DNA from: JBBECE01 sp964574935
GTDB lineage: Bacteria; Pseudomonadota; Alphaproteobacteria; Rhizobiales; Devosiaceae
Reading direction: 5' to 3'
NCBI GenBank assembly: GCA_964574935.1
Contig: CAZNOZ010000007.1
Coordinates: 1 to 64,000, forward strand
Length of the DNA: 64,000 nt
Positions 16,205 through 25,270 of the stretch are shown here, one piece after another. Each line of letters opens with the position of its first letter. The first letter of the stretch is position 1. A program made the position numbers and the translations under genes. The notes beneath the pieces are model-generated. The model saw only the letters and a program-made list of their open reading frames with translations. It was not told where the DNA came from and did no database searches.

Positions 16205-18694
16205 ATGGCGCAAAGGCCGGTCATTCTCGACGCCCCCACGCCCGAACCCCGCGCCGACGATACCGACAGCCTGACCCGGGAAATCCTCGAGCGGTTGACC
16301 TACACGGTCGGCAAGGACCCGATCGTGGCGGTTCCCTACGACTGGCTGCTCGCGACCAGTTTCGTGGTGCGCGCGCACATGATCGACGCGTGGATGAACA
16401 CCACCCGTTCGGCCTACGAGCATGCCTCGAAGCGGGTCTACTACCTGTCGCTGGAATTCCTGATCGGGCGCCTGTTGCGCGATGCGATCACCAATCTGGG
16501 GCTGACCCAGCCGATCCGCGAGGCGCTCGGCCGCTACAAGGTCGATCTCGACGAGATCATGGCGCTCGAGCCCGACGCGGCGCTGGGCAATGGCGGGCTG
16601 GGGCGGCTGGCGGCGTGCTTCATGGAGTCGATGGCGACGGTGGGGATTCCCGCCTACGGCTACGGCATCCGCTATGTGGACGGGCTGTTCCGCCAGCAGA
16701 TCGCCGACGGCGAGCAGGTGGAACTGCCCGAGGAATGGCTCGCGCACATCAATCCCTGGGAGTTCGAGCGCCGCGAGGCGGCCTACCCGATCGGCTTCGG
16801 CGGCACCGTCGAGACGGCGACCGGCGCCGACGGCCAGCCGGCGCACAACTGGGTGCCGGCCGAGCACGTGCTGGCGGTGGCGTTCGACACGCCGATGGTC
16901 GCCTGGCGGGGACGGCGCGCCAACACGCTCAGGCTGTGGAGCGCCCAACCGGTCGACCCGATCCTGCTCGACCGGTTCAATGCCGGCGACCATATCGGGG
17001 CGCTCGAGGAGAGCGCCCACGCCGAGATCATCACCAGGGTGCTGTATCCGGTCGACACCACCCCGGCCGGGGAGGAGCTCAGGCTGCGCCAGGAGTTCTT
17101 CTTTTCCTCGGCCTCCCTGCAGGACATCGTGCGCCGGCATCTGCAGCAATATCCCGATCTCACCTCGCTGCCCGACAAGGTGGCCATCCAGCTCAACGAC
17201 ACCCACCCGGCGATCGCGGTCGCCGAACTGATGCGGCTCTTGGTGGACACCCATCGGATGGCGTGGGAGCCGGCCTGGCAGATCACCCAGAAGGCTTTTG
17301 CCTACACCAACCACACCCTGTTGCCGGAGGCGCTGGAAACCTGGCCGGTGGCGCTCATGGAGCGGCTGTTGCCGCGCCAGATGCAGATCATCTACTCGAT
17401 CAACGCCGAGGTGCTGCGGCAGGCGCACGAGGAGCACGGCCTGTCCGAGGCCCAGATCGCGCATGTCTCGCTGATCGACGAGAACGACAGCCGCCGGGTT
17501 CGCATGGCGCAGCTCGCCTTTGTCGGCTCGCACGCGGTCAACGGCGTTTCCGCCCTGCACACCGATCTGATGCGGCACACGGTGTTCCGCGATCTCAACC
17601 AGATGTTCCCGGACCGTATCCGCAACAAGACCAACGGCATCACGCCGCGCCGCTGGCTGTTCGAGTGCAATCCGGGGCTGACCAAACTGATCGGCGAGCG
17701 CATCGGGGAGGGCTTCCTGGACGATATCGGGGAGCTCTCAACGCTCAACGATCACGCCACCGACCCGGGCTTTCAGGAGCAGTTCGCCCGCGCCAAGCGC
17801 GACAACAAGGCGCGCCTGGCCGACCTCATCGCGGACCGCGTCGGGATTTCCGTCGACCCGGACGCGATCTTCGACGTGCAGATCAAGCGCATCCACGAAT
17901 ACAAGCGCCAGCTCCTGAACATCCTCGAGGCGGTGGCGCTCTACGACATGATCCGCGCCCATCCCGACCGCAACTGGGTGCCGCGGGTGAAGATCTTCGC
18001 CGGCAAGGCGGCGCCCAACTACGGCCGCGCCAAGCTCATCATCAAGCTGATCAACGACGTCGCCAGGGTGATCAACGCCGACCCGGCGGTGCGCGGCCTG
18101 CTGAAGGTGGTCTTCGTGCCCAACTACAACGTCTCGCTGGCCGAGGTCATCATTCCGGCCGCCGACGTCAGCGAGCAGATTTCGACCGCCGGCATGGAAG
18201 CCTCGGGCACCGGCAACATGAAGCTGGCCCTCAACGGCGCGCTGACGATCGGGACGATGGACGGCGCCAACGTCGAAATCCGCGAGCGGGTGGGCCCCGA
18301 CGACATCTTCATCTTCGGGTTGACCGCCGAGGAGGTCGGCGATCGCAGGCGCAACGGCCACCTGCCACGAAGCGCGATCGAGGCGTCCGCCGACCTGCGC
18401 CAGGCGCTGGAGGCGATCCATTCGGGGGCCTTCTCGCCCGACGAGCCGCAGCGGTTTTCCGAACTGGTCTCGGATCTTTATGACCATGACTGGTTCATGG
18501 TCGCGGCGGATTTCGATGCCTACTACGCGACGCAGCGCGAGATCGAACAGGTGTGGGCGGACCAGGCACGCTGGCGGGCCATGGCCATCCGCAACACGGC
18601 CAATGTAGGATGGTTCTCCTCCGACCGTGCGATCACGGAATATGCGGAGGACATCTGGGAGGTGCCCGTATCGCCCGCAACCAACAAGCCGTGA
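16205..18694 (+). CDS. glgP: Glycogen phosphorylase GlgP
   Basis: An 829-residue GT35 enzyme that releases glucose-1-phosphate from glycogen ends. The PLP site is intact: EASGTGNMKLALNGALTIGT with the Schiff-base lysine at about residue 673. Also seen are SLEFLIGRLLRDAI, GNGGLGRLAACFMES, VAIQLNDTHPAIAVAELMR and DVQIKRIHEYKRQLLN, all family signatures. The start at 16205 gives the usual length; upstream in-frame sequence is GC-rich noise. First gene of the glycogen operon; its stop overlaps the glgB start (GTGA). The glucose-1-phosphate made here is the substrate of Pgm and GlgC encoded downstream. Confidence 0.96.
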   Translation: MAQRPVILDAPTPEPRADDTDSLTREILERLTYTVGKDPIVAVPYDWLLATSFVVRAHMIDAWMNTTRSAYEHASKRVYYLSLEFLIGRLLRDAITNLGLTQPIREALGRYKVDLDEIMALEPDAALGNGGLGRLAACFMESMATVGIPAYGYGIRYVDGLFRQQIADGEQVELPEEWLAHINPWEFERREAAYPIGFGGTVETATGADGQPAHNWVPAEHVLAVAFDTPMVAWRGRRANTLRLWSAQPVDPILLDRFNAGDHIGALEESAHAEIITRVLYPVDTTPAGEELRLRQEFFFSSASLQDIVRRHLQQYPDLTSLPDKVAIQLNDTHPAIAVAELMRLLVDTHRMAWEPAWQITQKAFAYTNHTLLPEALETWPVALMERLLPRQMQIIYSINAEVLRQAHEEHGLSEAQIAHVSLIDENDSRRVRMAQLAFVGSHAVNGVSALHTDLMRHTVFRDLNQMFPDRIRNKTNGITPRRWLFECNPGLTKLIGERIGEGFLDDIGELSTLNDHATDPGFQEQFARAKRDNKARLADLIADRVGISVDPDAIFDVQIKRIHEYKRQLLNILEAVALYDMIRAHPDRNWVPRVKIFAGKAAPNYGRAKLIIKLINDVARVINADPAVRGLLKVVFVPNYNVSLAEVIIPAADVSEQISTAGMEASGTGNMKLALNGALTIGTMDGANVEIRERVGPDDIFIFGLTAEEVGDRRRNGHLPRSAIEASADLRQALEAIHSGAFSPDEPQRFSELVSDLYDHDWFMVAADFDAYYATQREIEQVWADQARWRAMAIRNTANVGWFSSDRAITEYAEDIWEVPVSPATNKP

Positions 18695-20886
18695 AGGCGA
18701 AAGGCTGGCGCCTCGGCAACGAGGTGGTCGAAGCGATCGTCGCGGGCCGGCACGACGACGCGTTCGGCGTTCTGGGCCTGCATCAGATCGGCCGGCAATG
18801 GGTGGCGCGGGCCTTCGTTCCCGGCGCCGAGACCCTGATCGCGCAGGCGCTGGACGGCAAGAAACTCGGCGAACTCGACCGGCGGCACGAGGCGGGGTTC
18901 TTCGAGGGCGCCCTCGGGGTCGAGGCGCAGCAGCTCATCGCCTACCATGCCGCCAACCAGGCCGGGACCTGGGAATTCGTCGATCCGTACTGCTTCGGGC
19001 CGGTGCTCGGGCCGATGGACGACTACTACCTCGCCGAAGGATCGCATCTGCGGCTGTTCGACAAGCTCGGCGCCCATGCGATGGAATTCGAGGGCATCGC
19101 CGGCACGCATTTCGCGGTCTGGGCGCCGAACGCCAAGCGGGTTTCCGTGGTCGGCGACTTCAACGCCTGGGACGGCCGCCGGCATCCGATGCGCCTGAGG
19201 CGCGACACCGGCATCTGGGAGATCTTCCTGCCCGCCGTCCAGCCCGGCGGCTTCTACAAATACGAGATCATCGGGCCGGGGGGCGGCCGGCTGCCGCTGA
19301 AGGCGGATCCGTTCGCCCAGCGAGCCGAGCTCAGGCCCGGCACCGCTTCGCTGGTTCCCGATCCGTCCGAGTTCGAGTGGTCGGACGCCAACTATCTGGC
19401 GGCGCGGCGGGAGCGGGAGCTCAGGCGCGAGCCGGTCTCGATCTACGAGGTGCATCTGGGCTCGTGGCGCCGGCGGCCGGACGGGCGGATGCTGACCTAC
19501 GACGAACTGGCCGAGGAGCTCGTGCCTTACACGGCCGATCTCGGCTTCACGCATCTCGAACTGCTGCCGGTCTCAGAGCACCCCTACGACCCGTCCTGGG
19601 GCTACCAGCCGATCGGCCTTTTCGCGCCGACTTCGCGCTTCGGGTCGCCGGCGGGATTCGCGCGCTTCGTCGATGCCGCGCACGCGGCCGGGCTGGGGGT
19701 GATCCTGGATTGGGTGCCGGCCCACTTTCCCACCGACGCGCACGGGCTGGCGCGCTTCGACGGCACGGCGCTCTACGAGCACGCCGACCCGAAGCGCGGC
19801 TTCCATCCGGACTGGCAAACCGCCATCTACAACTTCGGGCGCCGCGAAGTCAGCTCCTACCTGCGCAACAACGCGCTGTACTGGCTGGAGAGGTTTCACA
19901 TCGACGCGCTGCGCGTCGATGCGGTGGCCTCGATGCTGTATCTGGACTACTCGCGGCGGCCCGGCGAGTGGGTCGCCAACCGGTTTGGCGGCAACCAGAA
20001 TCTGGAGGCGATCGAGTTCCTGCGGCGGGTCAATACCGAGGTCTATGGCGCCTATCCGGGGATCGCCACCTTCGCCGAGGAGTCGACCGCCTTCGCCGGC
20101 GTCAGCCATCCGGTGCATGCCGGCGGGCTCGGCTTCGGGTTCAAGTGGAACCTGGGGTTCATGAACGACACCCTGGCCTACATGCGCCGCGAGCCCATCC
20201 ATCGGCGTTACCACCACAACGACATGACCTTCGGGCTGCTCTACGCGTTTTCGGAGAATTTCGTGCTGCCGCTGAGCCATGACGAGGTGGTGCATGGCAA
20301 GGGATCGCTGCTCGCCAAGATGCCCGGCGACGACTGGCAGCAATTCGCCAATCTGAGGGCCTACTACGGCTTCATGTGGGGCTATCCGGGCAAGAAGCTG
20401 TTGTTCATGGGGCAGGAATTCGCCCAGCGCAACGAGTGGAACGATGCCATCTCGCTCGAATGGGGGCTGATGGAGGCGCCGGCCCATGAGGGCGTGCGGC
20501 GGCTGATCGTCGATCTCAACGCGCTGTATCGGGCGACCCCGGCCCTGCACGCGCGCGACTGCGAGCCGGAGGGGTTCGAGTGGCTGATCGCCAACGACGC
20601 CGACAACTCGGTGTTCGCCTGGGTCCGGCGGGCGCCGGGGGCAGCCGATGTCGTGGTGGTCACCAATTTCACCCCGGCGGTGCAAACCGGCTACGTGGTG
20701 CCGGTGCCGAGCGCCGGCACCTGGCGCGAGGCGGTCAACACGGACGCGGGAATCTACGGCGGCACCAACGTCGGCAACCGCGGTGCGATCGCGGCCGGCG
20801 AGGCCCCGCGCGACGGCTGGCCGGCGACCCTTGAACTGACGCTGCCGCCGTTAGCGACCCTGATCCTGATCCATCAGGGATCGTGA
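18691..20886 (+). CDS. glgB: 1,4-alpha-glucan branching enzyme GlgB
   Basis: A 731-residue enzyme that makes alpha-1,6 branches in glycogen. The N-terminal modules include the early repeat HDDAFGVLGLHQ (about residues 19-30) and the CBM48 region GTHFAVWAPNAKRVSVVGDFNAWDGRRHPM (read in two parts, near 140). The GH13 barrel follows: DALRVDAVASML with nucleophile Asp410, IATFAEESTAF with Glu463, and LPLSHDEVVHGKGSL with Asp531. The GTG start at 18691 overlaps the glgP stop by 4 bp, favouring translational coupling; a longer frame exists but would overlap glgP by over 100 bp. Length is normal for GlgB. Confidence 0.95.
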   Translation: MKAKGWRLGNEVVEAIVAGRHDDAFGVLGLHQIGRQWVARAFVPGAETLIAQALDGKKLGELDRRHEAGFFEGALGVEAQQLIAYHAANQAGTWEFVDPYCFGPVLGPMDDYYLAEGSHLRLFDKLGAHAMEFEGIAGTHFAVWAPNAKRVSVVGDFNAWDGRRHPMRLRRDTGIWEIFLPAVQPGGFYKYEIIGPGGGRLPLKADPFAQRAELRPGTASLVPDPSEFEWSDANYLAARRERELRREPVSIYEVHLGSWRRRPDGRMLTYDELAEELVPYTADLGFTHLELLPVSEHPYDPSWGYQPIGLFAPTSRFGSPAGFARFVDAAHAAGLGVILDWVPAHFPTDAHGLARFDGTALYEHADPKRGFHPDWQTAIYNFGRREVSSYLRNNALYWLERFHIDALRVDAVASMLYLDYSRRPGEWVANRFGGNQNLEAIEFLRRVNTEVYGAYPGIATFAEESTAFAGVSHPVHAGGLGFGFKWNLGFMNDTLAYMRREPIHRRYHHNDMTFGLLYAFSENFVLPLSHDEVVHGKGSLLAKMPGDDWQQFANLRAYYGFMWGYPGKKLLFMGQEFAQRNEWNDAISLEWGLMEAPAHEGVRRLIVDLNALYRATPALHARDCEPEGFEWLIANDADNSVFAWVRRAPGAADVVVVTNFTPAVQTGYVVPVPSAGTWREAVNTDAGIYGGTNVGNRGAIAAGEAPRDGWPATLELTLPPLATLILIHQGS

Positions 20887-20915
20887 CCCCGGCCGGGACC
20901 GGAAAGGAGGACGAG

Positions 20916-22193
20916 ATGCGACCGGACAAGCGCACCAACCATGCCCCACTGGCGCGTGATGCGATGGCGTGCGTGCTGGCCGGCGGCCGCGGCAAGCGGC
21001 TCATGGAGCTGACCGATCTCAGGGCCAAACCGGCGGTCTATTTCGGCGGCAAGTCGCGGATCATCGACTTCGCGCTCTCCAATGCCCTCAACTCCGGCAT
21101 CCGGCGGATCTCCGTGGCCACCCAGTATCAGGCCCATTCCCTGATCCGGCACCTGCAGCAGGGCTGGAACTTCTTCCGCCTCGAGCGCAACGAAAGCTTC
21201 GACATCCTGCCCGCCAGCCAGCGCGTGGCCGAGGACCTCTGGTATGCCGGCACCGCCGACGCGGTCTATCAGAACATGGACATCATCGAGGATTACGGGC
21301 CGCGCTACGTCGTGGTCCTGGCCGGCGACCACATCTACAAAATGGACTACGAGGTGATGCTGCGCCAGCACGAGGACACCGGCGCCCAGGTCACCGTGGG
21401 GTGCCTGGAGGTGCCGCGCGCCGAGGCCAGCGCCTTCGGGGTGATGCATGTGGACGGGCGCGACCGCATCATCGAATTCTTCGAAAAACCCGCCGACCCG
21501 CCGGGCATTCCCGACAGTCCCAAGCTGGCCCTGGCCTCGATGGGAATCTACGTCTTCGAGACGCGTTTTCTCGCCGAGATCTTGCGCCGGGATGCCGAGG
21601 ACAAGAATTCGGCCCACGATTTCGGGCGCGACGTCATTCCGCACATCGTCAGAAACGGTACCGCCTGGGCGCACCGGTTCCCGCAATCATGCGTGCGCTC
21701 GGAACGCGAGGAAGTCAGCTACTGGCGCGACGTGGGGACCGTGGACGCCTACTGGAAGGCCAATATCGATTTGACCGAAGTGACCCCTGAACTCGATCTT
21801 TATGATCGCGACTGGCCGATCTGGACCTACGCGGAACTCACTCCGCCGGCCAAGTTCGTCCACGAGGAGAAGGGACGCACCGGTTCGGCAATGTCCTCGC
21901 TGGTGTCGGGGGACTGCATCGTCTCCGGCGCCGCTCTGAGACGAACGCTCCTGAGCACCGGCTCGCACGTGCATTCCTGGGCCAAGCTCGAGGAGGCGGT
22001 GATCCTGCCCTATTGCGAGATCGGCCGGCACGCCCAGCTCACCAAGGTGATCGTCGACCGGGGGGTCGAGATTCCCGAGAAGCTGGTGGTCGGCGAGGAC
22101 CCGGAATTCGACGCCAAGTGGTTCCGGCGCACCGAATCGGGCGTCGTGCTGATCACCAAGCGCATGATCGATCGCTATCTCGCCAGCCGATGA
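20916..22193 (+). CDS. glgC: Glucose-1-phosphate adenylyltransferase GlgC
   Basis: A 425-residue ADP-glucose pyrophosphorylase, the committed step of glycogen synthesis. Signatures: ACVLAGGRGKRLMELTDLRAKPAVYFGGKSR (read as LAGGRGKRL and RAKPAVYFGG), WYAGTADAVYQNMDII, VVLAGDHIYKMDYEVML and FGVMHVDGRDRIIEFFEKP, then a left-handed helix C-terminal domain. The start ATG at 20916 is preceded by GGAAAGGAGG at ideal spacing, which decides it over an in-frame start at 20883. The stop overlaps glgA (ATGA, 22190-22193). Family members are allosterically controlled by glycolytic intermediates. Confidence 0.96.
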   Translation: MRPDKRTNHAPLARDAMACVLAGGRGKRLMELTDLRAKPAVYFGGKSRIIDFALSNALNSGIRRISVATQYQAHSLIRHLQQGWNFFRLERNESFDILPASQRVAEDLWYAGTADAVYQNMDIIEDYGPRYVVVLAGDHIYKMDYEVMLRQHEDTGAQVTVGCLEVPRAEASAFGVMHVDGRDRIIEFFEKPADPPGIPDSPKLALASMGIYVFETRFLAEILRRDAEDKNSAHDFGRDVIPHIVRNGTAWAHRFPQSCVRSEREEVSYWRDVGTVDAYWKANIDLTEVTPELDLYDRDWPIWTYAELTPPAKFVHEEKGRTGSAMSSLVSGDCIVSGAALRRTLLSTGSHVHSWAKLEEAVILPYCEIGRHAQLTKVIVDRGVEIPEKLVVGEDPEFDAKWFRRTESGVVLITKRMIDRYLASR

Positions 22194-23641
22194 TCGAGGT
22201 GCTTTCGGTCGCATCGGAAGTCCATCCGCTGGTCAAGACCGGCGGGCTCGCGGACGTGGCGGGGGCGCTGCCGGCGGCGCTGAAGCCGCACGGCGTTCAG
22301 ATGCGGGTGCTGATGCCCGGCTATCCGGCGGTCATGGAGGCGCTCAGGAAACCCAGGGAACTGGCGACGGTGGCCTCGCTGTTCGGGGGACCGGCGCGGA
22401 TCGTGGGCGGCCGCGCCGCGGGCCTGCGCCTGATCGCGATCGACGCGCCGCATCTTTTCGAGCGCACCGGGGGGCCCTATGCGAACCCCGCCGGCGCCGA
22501 CTGGCCGGACAACTGGCGGCGCTTCGCGGCCCTGGGCTGGACCGGGGCGGCGCTCGCCGAGGGGCTGGTTGCGGGCTATGCGCCGCAGATCGTGCATGTG
22601 CATGACTGGCAGGCGGCGCTGGCGCCGGTCTATATGCGTTATACGGGCACCGGCCGGGCCCGGTCGGTGGTGACGATCCACAATCTCGCCTTCCAGGGGC
22701 AATTCCCGGCTTCGATCTTCAGCGAGCTGGAGCTGCCGGCGGCGGCGTTCGCCATCGACGGGGTCGAGTATCACGGCGGGGTCGGGTTCCTCAAAGGGGC
22801 TCTGACCTGCGCCGATCTGGTGACCACCGTCAGCCCCACCTATGCGCGTGAAATCCGCGATCCGGACTATGGCATGGGGCTCGACGGGGTATTGGCCAGC
22901 CGCGCCGACGCGCTGGTGGGGATCACCAACGGCATCGACACGTCCGAATGGGACCCGGAAACCGACCCGGCGCTGGCCACCAACTACACCGCCGCCCGGC
23001 TCGCCAAACGGGCCGACAACAAGAAGGCGCTCGAGGCGCGGTTCCGGATCGATCCCGGCAAGGGCCCGCTGATGGCCGTGGTGAGCCGTCTGACCTGGCA
23101 GAAGGGCTCGGACCTGCTGGCGGCGGTCAGCGACATCCTGGTGCAGGCCGGCGGGCGGCTGGTGGTGCTCGGCGCGGGCGACGCGGGGATCGAGGCGGAA
23201 CTGGGCGCGGTGGCGGCGCGGCATCCGGGGCAGGTAGGTGTCGAGTTCGGCTACGATGAAGCCCTTGCGCATCTCATCCAGGGCGGCGCCGACGCGATCG
23301 TGTTGCCGTCACGCTACGAGCCGTGCGGGCTCACGCAGCTGTGCGCCCAGCGCTATGGCTCGGTGCCGATCGCCTCGCGGGTGGGCGGGCTCAACGACAC
23401 CATCGTCGACGCCAACGACGCGGCGCTCGACGCCGGGGCGGCGACCGGGATCATGTTCGCGCCGGTGAGCGCGCAGTCGCTGGCCGAGGCGCTGGGGCGC
23501 GCCATGCGGCTTTATGGCGAGCGCCCCCGGTGGCGGAAAATCCAGCGCCGGGGCATGAAAGCCGATGTATCCTGGTCGCGCAGCGCCAGCCGCTACGCGC
23601 GCCTTTACGTCCAGCTTGCCAATTCCGGGCCCACCCGATGA
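22190..23641 (+). CDS. glgA: Glycogen synthase GlgA
   Basis: A 483-residue GT5 glycosyltransferase that adds glucose from ADP-glucose to glycogen. N-terminal SEVHPLVKTGGLADVAGALP carries the KTGGL ADP-glucose motif. Also seen are IVHVHDWQAALAPVYMR, TIHNLAFQGQFPASIF, GITNGIDTSEWDPETDP, SRLTWQKGSDLL and SRYEPCGLTQLCAQRYGSVPIA with the C-terminal nucleotide-binding glutamate. Start ATG overlaps the glgC stop and the gene's own stop overlaps the pgm start, so glgC-glgA-pgm look translationally coupled. Confidence 0.96.
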   Translation: MIEVLSVASEVHPLVKTGGLADVAGALPAALKPHGVQMRVLMPGYPAVMEALRKPRELATVASLFGGPARIVGGRAAGLRLIAIDAPHLFERTGGPYANPAGADWPDNWRRFAALGWTGAALAEGLVAGYAPQIVHVHDWQAALAPVYMRYTGTGRARSVVTIHNLAFQGQFPASIFSELELPAAAFAIDGVEYHGGVGFLKGALTCADLVTTVSPTYAREIRDPDYGMGLDGVLASRADALVGITNGIDTSEWDPETDPALATNYTAARLAKRADNKKALEARFRIDPGKGPLMAVVSRLTWQKGSDLLAAVSDILVQAGGRLVVLGAGDAGIEAELGAVAARHPGQVGVEFGYDEALAHLIQGGADAIVLPSRYEPCGLTQLCAQRYGSVPIASRVGGLNDTIVDANDAALDAGAATGIMFAPVSAQSLAEALGRAMRLYGERPRWRKIQRRGMKADVSWSRSASRYARLYVQLANSGPTR

Positions 23642-25266
23642 TCACGACGGTATCCACGACGCCCTTCGACGACCAGAACCCCGGCACCAACGGGCTCAGG
23701 AAGCGGGTGGCGGTGTTTCGCCAGCCCCGCTATCTGGAGAACTACATCCAGTCGATCTTCGATTGCCTGGAAGGGGTGCGCGGACAGACGCTGATTTTGG
23801 GCGGCGACGGGCGCTTCTTCAACGACGAGGCGATCCAGACCGTTATCGCGATGGCGGCCGGCAACGGGTTTGCCCGGGTGATCGTCGGCCAGGACGGGCT
23901 GATGTCGACCCCGGCGGCGAGCCACGCCATCCGCGACCTGGGCGCTTTCGGCGGCCTGATCCTGAGCGCCAGCCACAATCCGGGCGGCCCGGAGGGGGAT
24001 TTCGGGGTCAAGTTCAACATCGCCAATGGCGGCCCGGCGCCGGAGCGGATGACCGAGGCGATTTTCGCGCGCTCGAAGATCATCGACAGCTACAAGGTCG
24101 TCGAGACCGAACCGGTCGAGCTCGGCCGGCCCGGCGCAAGCAGCGTCGGCGACATGGCGGTCGACGTCATCGATCCGGTCGCCGGCTACGAGGCGCTGAT
24201 GGCGACGCTCGTCGATTTCGACGCCATCCGGTCCCTGTTCGCCTCCGGGTTCACCATGCGCTACGACGCCATGCACGCGGTGACCGGACCCTATGCCAGG
24301 CGCATTCTCGAACAGTCGCTGGGGGCGCCCGAAGGCAGCGTCGTCAACGCCCGGCCGCTGCCGGATTTCGGCGGCGGGCACCCGGACCCCAATCCGGTCT
24401 ATGCGAAGGACCTGATCGAGCTGGCGATGTCCGACCACTCGCCGGACTTCCTCGCTGCCTCGGACGGGGACGGGGACCGCAACATGATCGTGGGGCGGGG
24501 GATTTTCGTGACCCCTTCCGATTCGCTGGCGATCATCGCGGCCAGCGCGCATCTGGCGCCCGGCTATCGGGACGGGATCGCCGGGATCGCCCGCTCGATG
24601 CCGACCAGCGCCGCCGCCGACCGGGTCGCCGACAAGCTCCGGGTGGAGCTCTACGAGGTGCCCACGGGCTGGAAGTACTTCTGCAACCTCCTGGATGCGG
24701 GGCGGGTGACGATCTGCGGCGAGGAAAGCGCCGGCACCGGCTCCGACCACGTGCGCGAGAAAGACGGGCTGTGGGCGGTGCTGATGTGGCTCAACATCCT
24801 GGCGGCGCGCCGGCTGTCGGTGGCCGAGATCGTCACCGACCACTGGCGGACCTTCGGGCGCAACTACTATTCGCGGCATGACTACGAAGAAGTCGAGGCC
24901 GAGGCGGCGAAGGCGCTGGTGGGGTCGCTCACCGAGCGGCTCCCGGCGCTCACCGGCACGCGGCTGCGCGGACGCGCCGTGGCGCTGGCCGACGAATTCG
25001 CCTATCGGGACCCGGTCGACGGCTCGGTCAGCCCGCATCAGGGGATCCGCCTGATCTTCGAGGACGGGGCGCGGATCATCTTTCGCCTGTCCGGCACCGG
25101 CACGGTCGGGGCGACGGTCAGGGTCTATTTCGACCGCTTCGAGCCCCCCGACGGGGCGCTCGATCTCGACGTGCAATCGGCCCTGACCGAGCTGATCGAA
25201 ATTGCCGGCGAAGTGGCCGCGATCGAAGAGATGCTGGGCCGCGACGCGCCGAGCGTCGTCACCTGA
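23638..25266 (+). CDS. pgm: Phosphoglucomutase Pgm (alpha-D-glucose phosphate-specific)
   Basis: A 542-residue enzyme that interconverts glucose-6-phosphate and glucose-1-phosphate, feeding GlgC or recycling GlgP product. The active-site phosphoserine lies in LILSASHNPGGPEGDFGVK (Ser112); the Mg-binding loop is ASDGDGDRNMIVG; the sugar-specificity loop is CGEESAGTGSDHVREKDG; the phosphate-binding loop near the end is FRLSGTGTVGATVRVYF. Length and order match the eukaryote-like pgm branch common in rhizobial glycogen operons. ATGA overlap with glgA upstream and a 4-bp gap to glgX downstream. Confidence 0.95.
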   Translation: MITTVSTTPFDDQNPGTNGLRKRVAVFRQPRYLENYIQSIFDCLEGVRGQTLILGGDGRFFNDEAIQTVIAMAAGNGFARVIVGQDGLMSTPAASHAIRDLGAFGGLILSASHNPGGPEGDFGVKFNIANGGPAPERMTEAIFARSKIIDSYKVVETEPVELGRPGASSVGDMAVDVIDPVAGYEALMATLVDFDAIRSLFASGFTMRYDAMHAVTGPYARRILEQSLGAPEGSVVNARPLPDFGGGHPDPNPVYAKDLIELAMSDHSPDFLAASDGDGDRNMIVGRGIFVTPSDSLAIIAASAHLAPGYRDGIAGIARSMPTSAAADRVADKLRVELYEVPTGWKYFCNLLDAGRVTICGEESAGTGSDHVREKDGLWAVLMWLNILAARRLSVAEIVTDHWRTFGRNYYSRHDYEEVEAEAAKALVGSLTERLPALTGTRLRGRAVALADEFAYRDPVDGSVSPHQGIRLIFEDGARIIFRLSGTGTVGATVRVYFDRFEPPDGALDLDVQSALTELIEIAGEVAAIEEMLGRDAPSVVT

Positions 25267-25270
25267 TTGC

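Noticed and set aside
14897..17578. Very long minus-strand open frame (893 codons) opposite the kinase and glgP genes
   Set aside because: It mirrors the GC-rich third positions of real plus-strand genes, has low-complexity Arg/Gly/His composition and no recognisable domain. Other long antisense frames in the window have the same explanation.
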